64,000 bases of DNA, taken from positions 1 to 64,000 of the forward strand of contig JAGAJK010000060.1 of NCBI GenBank assembly GCA_017626145.1, given 5' to 3'. The DNA is from Clostridia bacterium. GTDB lineage: Bacteria > Bacillota > Clostridia > RGIG6154. The position numbers were made by a program, and so were the translations under genes. Of the stretch, positions 8,675 through 15,489 are shown piece after piece (the first letter of the stretch is position 1; each line of letters begins with the position of its first letter). The notes beneath the pieces are model-generated. The model saw only the letters and a program-made list of their open reading frames with translations, did not search any database and was not told where the DNA came from.

Positions 8675-10378
8675 ATGAAACGGATATTATCTATTATTTT
8701 ATCGGTTATTATAATCCTTTCAACGGCAGTAGTTGTGTTTGCTGAAGAACCGAAGGGTGACGGAACTCCACCAAGATATTATACTTTTGAAGAACTTACC
8801 GGACTATCAAGAGAGGATGTTGACCACATAGTTATCAGAAGCGGTGTTGATGGTGTTGGATATTCAACTGCTTATGATAAAATTATAACCGACATATATA
8901 ATTTCATAAATACAAAATCTTTTTTAACCTATCCTCTTGAGGATGTCAGAGATGGTTGGAAATATGCAATTATGTTCTTTGACAAAAACAATAATACATC
9001 AACCTATACAATTTCATCAGGTATAATAGTTCCCGGTAAAGATGGATTTATGTTTAAAACCGTAAATGAGGGAGCTTTAGAAATTGCCGTAGAAAAAGCT
9101 TATAAGCAGATGGCTTTAAACTGCACAAATTGGGCATCCGATTATATAATCGAAGCAAATGATTTGGGTATTACGGAAGATTTAGCTGATTTAGAATATA
9201 AAAAGCCTATTACCCGTGAGAAGTTCTGTGAAATGATTTATAATATGCTTGATAAATCAATGACAGTTGAGTGGAAAAAAGTTTCTCCTAACCCATTCAG
9301 AGATACGGTTAATGAAAGAGTTTTTTCACTTTGTTTAGAAGGAATAATTGAAGGGAAAGGCGAAAATACATTCGCTCCTGATGACTTTCTTACTCGTGAA
9401 GAAGCTGCAACAATTCTAATACGCACGGCACAGTTTATGGGTATTGGTATGCCTGAAAATGCTTATGATAGCAAAGTTTATGATGATGAAAACAAAATTT
9501 CCGATTGGGCATTTGCATCTGTGCATTATTGCCGCAAATTGGGTGTAATGATAGGAACAAGCGAAACAGAGTTTTCTCCCCAAGATGAATATACCGCAGA
9601 GCAAGCAATAGCAACGATATTGAGATTGTATGAAAAGTCGAAGTGTAAAATCGAAAAGGCTGTTCTGAAACTTGTCGATAAGGATTGCAATATTATCTTG
9701 ACCGAAAAGGATGTTATCGAGTGCAGAAGATATGAATTTAGTCCACAAAGTAGTGGTCCGGCGGTTATGGTTCAGGCGATAGATGTTTATATTACAGATG
9801 AAGGTAGAGAAAATCTAAAAATGGCAACCAAAAAGATTGCTAAATATTCTACCGATGAAAATTACATTTCTGTTTTGATTGATGACGAAGAAATATATAA
9901 AATGAGTGTATATGATGAGCTTGATTCAAATGTATTTAGAATTGGAAGTCTTGGTATAATGCAGATGAATTATGTTGCACAAAAAATTAACTATTCACTT
10001 AAAGAAGAGCAAAGGAACGTGCAAACAAAAGCTTTCTTTAGCGGTAAAGAGAATACATTTGAGATAGGATTTATTGTTGAGAATGAAAATAACCTTCCTA
10101 TTTCTTTTAAAAGCAATACAAGTGATTTTATAGACATAGAGATATATAACTCAAATGGAGAAAAGATTAGTTTGGAACAAAATTCTCTTTCAGTATTAAG
10201 CGAAGAAATAATTGAGAAAAGAGGAATGATTTTTGAGGAATATCCAAAGGATAAATTGCTTAAAGGTTCATACAAGGCGGTTATAAAATGGAATTGTCAA
10301 GCTGCCATTGACAAAGGAAACGGAGAGTTTGAGAGAATCCATCTTATTGACCGTGAAATTCAATTTGAAATCAAATAA
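8675..10378 (+). CDS. Secreted SLH-domain protein
   Basis: 567 residues. The ATG at 8675 follows AAGGAGGT, which lies in the last codons of the preceding gene. Signal peptide ends near VVFAEE. Residues 28-140 match the domain before the SLH repeats of the first protein in the window (TFEELTGLSREDVDHIVIRS here, TFDELTNLSQKNIAEISIRK there). SLH repeats lie near 152-196, 207-253 (APDDFLTREEAATILIR) and 269-320. The C-terminal 120 residues are beta-rich with a GTFEIG/LPISF-like pattern that resembles BsuPI-type domains; this is tentative. A wall-anchored paralogue with a different C-terminus. Confidence 0.85.
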   Translation: MKRILSIILSVIIILSTAVVVFAEEPKGDGTPPRYYTFEELTGLSREDVDHIVIRSGVDGVGYSTAYDKIITDIYNFINTKSFLTYPLEDVRDGWKYAIMFFDKNNNTSTYTISSGIIVPGKDGFMFKTVNEGALEIAVEKAYKQMALNCTNWASDYIIEANDLGITEDLADLEYKKPITREKFCEMIYNMLDKSMTVEWKKVSPNPFRDTVNERVFSLCLEGIIEGKGENTFAPDDFLTREEAATILIRTAQFMGIGMPENAYDSKVYDDENKISDWAFASVHYCRKLGVMIGTSETEFSPQDEYTAEQAIATILRLYEKSKCKIEKAVLKLVDKDCNIILTEKDVIECRRYEFSPQSSGPAVMVQAIDVYITDEGRENLKMATKKIAKYSTDENYISVLIDDEEIYKMSVYDELDSNVFRIGSLGIMQMNYVAQKINYSLKEEQRNVQTKAFFSGKENTFEIGFIVENENNLPISFKSNTSDFIDIEIYNSNGEKISLEQNSLSVLSEEIIEKRGMIFEEYPKDKLLKGSYKAVIKWNCQAAIDKGNGEFERIHLIDREIQFEIK

Positions 10379-10390
10379 AGAGGTGCTTGT

Positions 10391-11119
10391 ATGAAGAAAT
10401 ATATATACTTAATAATCTCTTTGCTTATCGTTGTTGTTGTGTCAGGAATTATATATTTTCAAAATCATAAAGAGGATAACACGATTATTTCTTCAGGTTC
10501 GGTAATGTGTTCTGCTCAACAATTTATAAACTCAAGAAAAGATGGTGTGTGGTTAGAAATAACACTTGACAATGAAAAGCACACGAAGAAAAAACTTGCC
10601 ATAAAAGATGAAAATGTAATCAAAAAGTTAAACGATAATCCTATTGAATATGTTATTGGGGTTAATCTTAAAGCAGCAATTCCTGACAAAGCACTTGAAG
10701 GAAAAGCTGATTATTACATAAAAGATTCCATACAACTTTTAATTGATTATGATGATTATGACAAGTATTTTGAGATAGTAGATGTTTCGTTTGGTGAAGC
10801 ACCTGATGTTGTTAAAACATACGATGCAACTCCCGAAGATAAAATAACTGAATATATCAAAAACGGAGAACTTTGTTATTCTTCTACTCACTATGAAATG
10901 AGTGATGGAACATGGAAAGTTAAAGAACTTCCATATACTTACAAATACAGATTAGAACTTACGGGAAGATTGCATAATGCCGTAAAAGATTCTACTTACA
11001 TTATTTTGAGCAACAGAAACGATATTACTTTTGAACAAGCTTGGAAAGCAAGCGGACTTAGTAGTAATACAGAAGATTACTTTGATGCAAAAGATGCTAT
11101 TATAGTCGGACAAAAATAA
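10391..11119 (+). CDS. Membrane-anchored or secreted hypothetical protein
   Basis: 242 residues, ATG after AGAGGTG, 12 bases behind the SLH gene. An N-terminal hydrophobic helix (residues 4-22) anchors or exports it. The C-terminal half has a distinctive run: DGTWK, YKYRLELTGRLHNA, STYIILSN and FEQAWKASGLSSN. I believe this pattern is seen in other secreted proteins of gut Clostridia, but I cannot name the family. Last gene of the SLH cluster, followed by a strong terminator. Confidence 0.7.
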   Translation: MKKYIYLIISLLIVVVVSGIIYFQNHKEDNTIISSGSVMCSAQQFINSRKDGVWLEITLDNEKHTKKKLAIKDENVIKKLNDNPIEYVIGVNLKAAIPDKALEGKADYYIKDSIQLLIDYDDYDKYFEIVDVSFGEAPDVVKTYDATPEDKITEYIKNGELCYSSTHYEMSDGTWKVKELPYTYKYRLELTGRLHNAVKDSTYIILSNRNDITFEQAWKASGLSSNTEDYFDAKDAIIVGQK

Positions 11120-11125
11120 ATATAC

Positions 11126-11165
11126 TAAGCCTATCATTTTTTGGAGTGATAGGCTTTTTTCATTA
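11126..11165 (+). terminator. Intrinsic terminator ending the SLH cluster
   Basis: AAGCCTATCA pairs with TGATAGGCTT and runs into a T tract. It lies seven bases after the last gene of the cluster. Confidence 0.9.
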
Positions 11166-11236
11166 AAATAATGCTTTAGTTATGCAGATAAAGTCAATTT
11201 TATTACAAAAATCGTTCGACAAGATACTTTTCCATT

Positions 11237-11270
11237 ATACAGAATACCTTATTGCATTCTGTATTTTTTT
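11237..11270 (+). terminator. Orphan intrinsic terminator
   Basis: ATACAGAAT pairs with ATTCTGTAT across a ten-base loop and is followed by seven T. No gene ends immediately before it; it is a second stop behind the cluster terminator, or the tail of an unrecognised short transcript. Confidence 0.65.
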
Positions 11271-11456
11271 GTATCTATTTGTATTATTCTTTATTTTTAT
11301 AAGATAATTGCTCAAAATCAGACGATAAAAACTTCAAATCACATTCCAATTTTCGACAGACTTCTTTATCGAAAAATGGTACAATTCAGCTATATAAGAA
11401 GATAACGGTCAATATTATTGTAATGCTGATAAAAAGAGAAGAACGGAGTGGGTTTT
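11271..11456. other. AT-rich intergenic stretch, possible promoter
   Basis: No gene seen. TGGTACAAT at 11377-11385 fits an extended -10 element, with no convincing -35. It would drive the leader-ORF chain starting at 11457. The rest of the spacer between 11166 and 11456 carries nothing recognisable apart from the terminator at 11237-11270. Confidence 0.35.
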
Positions 11457-11522
11457 ATGATTTATCTGTTACATTATAAGTTAATACATAGAATGTTAAA
11501 GAAAACCGCTTGGGGTTGTTAA
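11457..11522 (+). CDS. 21-codon leader peptide upstream of attenuator
   Basis: ATG at 11457 has a well-spaced GGAG at 11445-11448. The peptide is MIYLLHYKLIHRMLKKTAWGC. Its last codons form the left arm of a terminator hairpin and its TAA lies in the loop, the geometry of a leader peptide that couples ribosome position to termination. No homologue recognised. Confidence 0.5.
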   Translation: MIYLLHYKLIHRMLKKTAWGC

Positions 11523-11545
11523 GGACCTCAAGCGGTTTCTTTTTA
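11503..11545 (+). terminator. Attenuator-type terminator overlapping leader ORF
   Basis: AAACCGCTTGGGGT and ACCTCAAGCGGTTT form a 14-pair stem (one G-T) with an eight-base loop, followed by TCTTTTT. The left arm is coding sequence of the 21-codon ORF. Confidence 0.8.
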
Positions 11546-11613
11546 TGCGAAATTTAACGATAATTATTTTTTTTAATCGACTATTGTCAAAATTTGGAAA
11601 TGAGGTGAAAGAA

Positions 11614-11700
11614 ATGTTCATTGATGCTGAAGAATGTTACGGACAATCATCACAAATAAATACTAAAGTTTTTGGCGTGGCAATTTCGCCCGCATTTTAG
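11614..11700 (+). CDS. 28-codon leader peptide
   Basis: ATG at 11614 follows GAGGTG with normal spacing. The peptide is MFIDAEECYGQS... ending AISPAF. The stop codon is seven bases before a hairpin that hides the Shine-Dalgarno of the next short ORF, so a terminating ribosome would melt the left arm. Short leader peptides upstream of regulated genes are known for erm, cat and tet(M) systems; no identity with those is claimed. Confidence 0.5.
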   Translation: MFIDAEECYGQSSQINTKVFGVAISPAF

Positions 11701-11706
11701 GTTCAA

Positions 11707-11748
11707 TTCGCTCCTTTCAACGGCGGATTGCCGTGCGGTAGGAGTGAA
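11707..11748 (+). promoter_or_regulatory. Hairpin sequestering a Shine-Dalgarno site
   Basis: TTCGCTCCT (11707-11715) pairs with AGGAGTGAA (11740-11748), with an inner ACGGC/GCCGT stem. AGGAG of the ORF starting at 11751 is in the right arm, so this ORF should be translated only when the hairpin is opened. Confidence 0.6.
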
Positions 11749-11750
11749 AT

Positions 11751-11957
11751 ATGCTTTATTTAGTCATCCCAATTTTTACAAATCAAAGAATCATTGCTCA
11801 TAATAGGACAAGCCATAAGAAGTCATCTGATGACGATTATGGAGGTCACTCATACCGTGCAGCCAAAACATCACTCTCTTATAGGGTGTGTTTTGGCTGT
11901 TTTGTTTCCTATGCAGTAATTGAATATCATTGCCGAGAGCCTCCGTACTCCAATTAA
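11751..11957 (+). CDS. 68-codon ORF spanning a terminator hairpin
   Basis: ATG at 11751 has AGGAG at 11740-11744, inside a hairpin. It encodes 68 residues (MLYLVIPIFTNQ...; His, Tyr, Ser and Arg rich) of no recognised family. The middle of the ORF is a perfect 11-pair terminator stem, and its stop lies in the left arm of another hairpin. The arrangement suggests a regulatory ORF whose translation matters more than its product. It could also be chance coding in a structured leader. Confidence 0.4.
   Translation: MLYLVIPIFTNQRIIAHNRTSHKKSSDDDYGGHSYRAAKTSLSYRVCFGCFVSYAVIEYHCREPPYSN
11860..11904 (+). terminator. Intrinsic terminator inside leader region
   Basis: CAGCCAAAACA pairs exactly with TGTTTTGGCTG, the stem can extend inward, and TTTTGTTT follows. 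Ribosomes translating the 68-codon ORF would prevent it forming. Confidence 0.75.
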
Positions 11958-11978
11958 ATTTAACAAAAATTTGATTGG
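11950..11978 (+). promoter_or_regulatory. Hairpin overlapping stop codon and next Shine-Dalgarno
   Basis: CCAATTAAATTT (11950-11961) pairs with AAATTTGATTGG (11967-11978), one T-G pair. The TAA of the 68-codon ORF lies in the left arm and the start of the GGAGG (11977-11981) for the next short ORF in the right arm. Confidence 0.5.
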
Positions 11979-11989
11979 AGGATGTTCGA

Positions 11990-12082
11990 ATGAAAAAAAC
12001 TTTAATTATTTTTTCTAATGTAAAGGTTTCCTTGACATTAGACGTGTATTATAAAAGCCGAGAAAGGGGGTGTCGGCTGTGA
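11990..12082 (+). CDS. 30-codon ORF overlapping the HTH gene start
   Basis: ATG at 11990 follows GGAGG by eight bases. The 30-residue product begins MKKTLIIFSNVKVSL. Its TGA (12080-12082) overlaps the GTG start of the HTH gene at 12079, a classic translational-coupling junction. No family recognised. Confidence 0.5.
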   Translation: MKKTLIIFSNVKVSLTLDVYYKSRERGCRL

Positions 12083-12417
12083 AAGAAAAACTAACTACAT
12101 ATGAAAGACGAGAAAATATCAAGTTGTTCTTAATTAAAGAAAAGGCTACAACTGCTCTTAGATTGTCTTTTATGTTCGATGTTTCAAGACAAACAATTAT
12201 GAATGATATTGTTTTTCTCAGCAGTCGATTGCCCATAATCACCACCAAAGGAACCGGTGGAGGTATTTTTCTCAATTCGGATTTTGATGGTCCTAAAGAG
12301 TATTTAAACTCTGAAGAAGAACAGTTATTATTGAAGTTATGTGAAAAAGTAACATCTAAAGATAAGATGATTCTTTCTAACATAATTAACAAATTTTCTG
12401 TTCCTAAGGACAAATGA
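12079..12417 (+). CDS. Small DeoR/HTH_11-type transcriptional regulator
   Basis: 112 residues from GTG at 12079, with AAAGGGGG at 12063-12070; a GTG at 12070 is too close to that site. Residues 4-55 are a winged helix-turn-helix of the HTH_11/DeoR type (TTYERRENIKLFLI, then FDVSRQTIMNDIVFLSSRLP), followed by a TKGTGGGIFL wing. There is no effector (WYL or sugar-phosphate) domain, so the protein is short for DeoR. I know compact HTH proteins of this type in Firmicutes integrative elements and take it as element-borne. It probably binds DNA near its own leader or element genes; target unknown. Confidence 0.65.
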   Translation: MKEKLTTYERRENIKLFLIKEKATTALRLSFMFDVSRQTIMNDIVFLSSRLPIITTKGTGGGIFLNSDFDGPKEYLNSEEEQLLLKLCEKVTSKDKMILSNIINKFSVPKDK

Positions 12418-12959
12418 AATCTTTTTGTGAACCTTGAAAAAGAAAGCGTGCAAGATAACGGCATTGCAGTATATGAGCATACGGATACATTCCGATAAAT
12501 TTGAGCCGGGCAATGGGTACGCCATGACGATTTTATCAAACAACCTTCATTTACCTTCTTTCTAAAGGTTGAAAATCTGAGCGAGAAATATCTGCATTGT
12601 AAAAGAGGGTTGCTCCCTTGTGGCAAAGATGGTTTATCGGCATAATGATACTTCTGCTTAGTTACAGTCCGAGCGTTAAAAGCGTCGCAGGCAATAAGAG
12701 CAGTCCGGGCGGTGCCGGGAAGGTGAAACTCCTATGGAGCAGTTACGCAAGCTGACATCCGTTTTTGCTTTAATTATTTGTATGGTTTGATGGTATTAAA
12801 AAAGGGATCGGTATGCATAGTCCCCCTAAAAATACAAATATAGGTATGTGTGCACCTGTTACTTTGTTGTATTGTGTATTGGTCCCTTTCTTAATGCTAT
12901 CAAATCGGAATATTACAAACTACGATACACATAAAATGAAGAAAGGACGGTGTTGCTTT
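12418..12959. other. No identified gene; G+C-richer, possibly structured or decayed segment
   Basis: Between the HTH gene and the short ORF at 12960 I see no supported gene. 12600-12765 is visibly richer in G+C than its surroundings and holds small inverted repeats (CTCC-tat-GGAG near 12730). Short open stretches occur in different frames (for example 12650-12757, ending KVKLLWSSYAS) but without consistent Shine-Dalgarno sites. It may be decayed element genes, a transfer origin or a structured RNA; none can be chosen from sequence alone. Confidence 0.3.
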
Positions 12960-13133
12960 GTGGATGATAAGTATGTTGTGACTTGTGAAGATGATAATAT
13001 CCAAAATGATAAAGAATTTATTCTTAACATTCAGAAGGCAATGCTTGTTACTTTGTTTGAAAGTAAAAAAATAAACCACTTTCAATACGAATACGCAATA
13101 GAATTGCTTGAAAAAAATTTTAGAAAGAAGTAA
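12960..13133 (+). CDS. Short SHOCT-like protein upstream of integrase
   Basis: 57 residues from GTG at 12960, with GAAAGGACGG about ten bases upstream. The frame is open from 12813, but the upstream part reads as non-coding. The C-terminal half (NIQKAMLVTLFESKKINHFQYEYAIELLEKNF) has the SHOCT-type pattern of a helix, a short 'K.I...QYE.A' turn and a second helix. Short ORFs like this often sit just before large serine recombinases in Firmicutes elements. Function unknown; possibly helps control of the recombinase. Confidence 0.55.
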   Translation: MDDKYVVTCEDDNIQNDKEFILNIQKAMLVTLFESKKINHFQYEYAIELLEKNFRKK

Positions 13134-13191
13134 TTTTTTTGCGAATATTCAAAGCAGATGGTAAAATTTTATTGAAAGGAGTTGGTTTATA

Positions 13192-14805
13192 ATGCTAAAT
13201 GTAGCAGCATATTGTCGAGTTTCAACCGACAAAGACGATCAGGCAAACAGTTTTGAAAGTCAAAAGTTGTATTTTGAGGAATATATAAAAAGAAATCCTG
13301 AATGGGAACTTTATGAAATCTATGCAGATGAAGGCTTGACGGGTACAAGTACAAAAAAGAGAAAAGCTTTCAATAAAATGATTGCAGATGCACACTTAGG
13401 AAAATTTGACCTGATTATCACAAAAGAAGTAAGCAGATTCGCAAGAAACACCGTAGATACTCTGCAATATACAAGAGAATTAAAATCTCTAAATATTGGT
13501 GTTTACTTTGCTCTTGATAATATCGACACTCTTGCACCGGACGGAGAATTAAGACTTACAATCATGGCTTCGTTGGCTCAGGAAGAAAGCAGAAAAACAT
13601 CTGAACGAGTTAAATGGGGACAAAAGCGACAAATGGAAAAAGGTGTTGTATTCGGACGAGATATGCTTGGATATGATGTTGTAAATGGTGTTCTGCATAT
13701 CAATGAAGATGGAGCAGAGATTGTAAGATTGATATTTCATAAGTTTGCAATAGAGAAAAAAGGTACATACACCATAGCAAGAGAACTTCGTGAAGCAGGA
13801 TATAAAACTATAACGGGAAATGCAATATGGACAAATACTGTTATTCTGAAGGTTCTGAGGAACGAAAAGTATTGTGGTGACCTTATTCAAAAGAAAACTT
13901 TTACGCCTGATTTTCTTACACATCAAAAAAAATACAATCGTGGTGAAGAAGATTTTGTTGTGTTAAGGGACCATCACGAGCCTATTGTTTCAAGAGAACT
14001 TTGGGATATGGCACAATATGAACTTGATAAACGCTCACCGTCTGAAGAAATCAAATTAAGACATAGTAATCGTTATCCACTATCGGGAAAAATAGAATGT
14101 GGTTGTTGTGGAAACAGATTTGTGTCAAGAACAAAAAAAAGAAAAGACGGAAGCAGATATAAAGCTTGGCGATGCTATGAAGCAGCACAACATGGCTTGC
14201 CGAAAGTTGATGCTGCAGGGAATCAAATCGGATGTAATGTTAATTCTCAAATTCGTGATGAAGATTTTATGCTTGCGATTCAGAAAGTTATTGAAAATTT
14301 GAAAGCAAACAGAAAAGTAATTTTAGATGGAGTCCTTGAAGTCTTAAAAATTGTATTCGATGCAGGAGAAAGCAAACAACTTGATGAAGATGCAATCAAA
14401 AAGAGAATTGAGAATCTTACATCTAAATCGGAAAGATTGCTTGACTTGTATTTGAGTGAGGATTTGACAAAAGAACAATATCGGCAAAAGAAAGAGAGCT
14501 ACGAAAAAGAGATTGCGGAGTTAAATTACTCTTTAACACAAAGCAATAAGGAGAAATACAACTCATACGATAGCGAACAGATAATTGCCGATGTGAAAGA
14601 ATATCTGTCAGATTTACTCTATGCAAGAAAGCAAGACGATATTTTTTATAAAACAATCATTGAAAAGATTGTAGTTTATGATAGAAAGCATTTTGATGTT
14701 TATTTAAATTTGCTCCCACACAGATGGAAAGTAGTGCTAAATTCAGCGTTAGAGCCGAATGACCTGTGTGGGAGCATTAAACACACGACATACCAATATC
14801 GGTGA
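13192..14805 (+). CDS. Large serine recombinase (site-specific integrase)
   Basis: 537 residues, ATG after AAAGGAG. The N-terminal resolvase domain (2-150) holds YCRVSTD with the nucleophile Ser11, plus the Arg-rich SRFARN motif. A recombinase domain (160-280) and a zinc ribbon (C.CCG...C, near 303-345) follow, then a coiled coil (about 400-460) typical of large serine integrases. It inserts or excises DNA by cutting both strands at a short core. Its gene ends at the right edge of the element: the last four codons and TGA lie in cotJC sequence. No tyrosine recombinase or excisionase is visible. Confidence 0.93.
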   Translation: MLNVAAYCRVSTDKDDQANSFESQKLYFEEYIKRNPEWELYEIYADEGLTGTSTKKRKAFNKMIADAHLGKFDLIITKEVSRFARNTVDTLQYTRELKSLNIGVYFALDNIDTLAPDGELRLTIMASLAQEESRKTSERVKWGQKRQMEKGVVFGRDMLGYDVVNGVLHINEDGAEIVRLIFHKFAIEKKGTYTIARELREAGYKTITGNAIWTNTVILKVLRNEKYCGDLIQKKTFTPDFLTHQKKYNRGEEDFVVLRDHHEPIVSRELWDMAQYELDKRSPSEEIKLRHSNRYPLSGKIECGCCGNRFVSRTKKRKDGSRYKAWRCYEAAQHGLPKVDAAGNQIGCNVNSQIRDEDFMLAIQKVIENLKANRKVILDGVLEVLKIVFDAGESKQLDEDAIKKRIENLTSKSERLLDLYLSEDLTKEQYRQKKESYEKEIAELNYSLTQSNKEKYNSYDSEQIIADVKEYLSDLLYARKQDDIFYKTIIEKIVVYDRKHFDVYLNLLPHRWKVVLNSALEPNDLCGSIKHTTYQYR

Positions 14806-14977
14806 GAAGAGCTCTCATAGAACTTTTCGGCATAGCGAAACGCTGTGAAAGGTAACGAAGAGAGGCACCAAGTTCTCCATTCGGTCCACCATATTGCGTA
14901 ATGATTAATTTTGCCATTCTTGGGTCGGGATTTTTAATATTTACAGGGTATTCGAGATTTTTTTGGTAATTCCACAT
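14777..14977 (-). pseudogene. cotJC: cotJC, N-terminal fragment interrupted by element
   Basis: CotJC is a manganese-catalase-like spore coat protein of about 190 residues. Here residues 1-62 are intact (MWNYQKNLEYPV, DPRMAKLIITQYGGPNGEL, RYLSQRF, RALLTDIG). The family then continues with a metal-binding Glu-rich stretch (TEELAH...), but this frame reads MSCV and stops at the edge of the serine-recombinase element. The start has AGGAGTG upstream and is 20 bases behind cotJB. The missing part is not on this strand anywhere in the window. If the element excises, the gene could be restored; if not, it is dead. See findings. Confidence 0.85.
14785..14799. other. Element/cotJC junction (attachment site half)
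   Basis: cotJC homology stops after the Gly codon at 14792-14794 (complement), so the crossover core of the serine recombinase lies at about 14790-14795. Only one junction is in the window, so the exact core dinucleotide cannot be set. Confidence 0.6.
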
Positions 14978-14996
14978 TTATATAGTCACTCCTTTC

Positions 14997-15245
14997 TTAA
15001 TTATACATATTTTCCCATGGCCATGGACCTGAGATCCAGTGCCAGTTAGATGTGTCTGGAGAACCAGGAAATAATTGATGACCATTTTTTTCTATCATTT
15101 TTACTAGCTCATCGTATTCTTTTTTCATTTCTGTATATTCTTTGATTGCTTCTGAGTCGTTAGGATGAGTATCGAGGTATAAATTCAGATCTATCATATA
15201 AAATTGTACAGCCATTAACTGACATAAATAGTTATTATTTGCCAT
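14997..15245 (-). CDS. cotJB: Spore coat protein CotJB
   Basis: 82 residues. It has the CotJB pattern: LYLDTHPNDSEAIKEY followed by a Tyr/Trp/Pro-rich end (HWISGPWPWENMYN). In Bacillus subtilis, CotJB is part of the cotJABC operon, made in the mother cell under sigma-E and assembled into the coat. Its start overlaps the end of cotJA by 11 bases, which argues for coupled translation. cotJC follows after 19 bases but is interrupted. Confidence 0.85.
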   Translation of the reverse strand: MANNNYLCQLMAVQFYMIDLNLYLDTHPNDSEAIKEYTEMKKEYDELVKMIEKNGHQLFPGSPDTSNWHWISGPWPWENMYN

Positions 15246-15405
15246 TTTTCTTCCACCTTCCTACATAAGGCATATCAAGTTTAGGGTATATTGTTCCCGC
15301 TTTTAAGGCATCCATTGGTTCATATGTGTCTTCATTGTAGTTTTGATAGACTACAAATGCCGTTGCATAAGGAAGCATATTTGATAAATTTGTTTCATTT
15401 TTCAT
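15235..15405 (-). CDS. cotJA: Spore coat associated protein CotJA
   Basis: 56 residues, too short for many gene finders. ATG at 15405 follows AAGGAGTC. The sequence MKNETNLSNMLPYATAFVVY, then YEPMDALKAGTIYPKLDMPY, matches the CotJA signature (Y.P..AL..GT.FP.L..PY). First gene of the cotJ operon, overlapping cotJB. CotJA is needed in B. subtilis for CotJC assembly into the coat. Confidence 0.8.
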   Translation of the reverse strand: MKNETNLSNMLPYATAFVVYQNYNEDTYEPMDALKAGTIYPKLDMPYVGRWKKNGK

Positions 15406-15446
15406 TATGAAAGACTCCTTTCACAATTAGATTATGTTAACTTAGT

Positions 15447-15475
15447 AATATATGTGAAAAATTTTTATATAATTA
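15447..15475 (-). promoter_or_regulatory. Candidate sigma-E promoter for cotJ operon
   Basis: On the complement, CATATATT (15447-15454) matches the sigma-E -10 CATACAnT at all but one base, with ATA-rich sequence upstream in place of the -35. It is 42 bases before cotJA. The -35 is weak, so this is tentative. Confidence 0.4.
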
Positions 15476-15489
15476 TTTGAGGTGATTCT

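Noticed and set aside
12015-12626. Long minus-strand open frame (203 codons) across the HTH gene
   Set aside because: It lies opposite the HTH gene, has no Shine-Dalgarno and no recognisable domain.
12600-12780. Group II intron or other catalytic RNA
   Set aside because: No recognisable domain V or reverse transcriptase was found; small stems alone are not enough.
14777-14977. The 66-codon cotJC frame as a complete small gene
   Set aside because: It matches only the first third of CotJC and ends at the element junction, so it is a broken gene.
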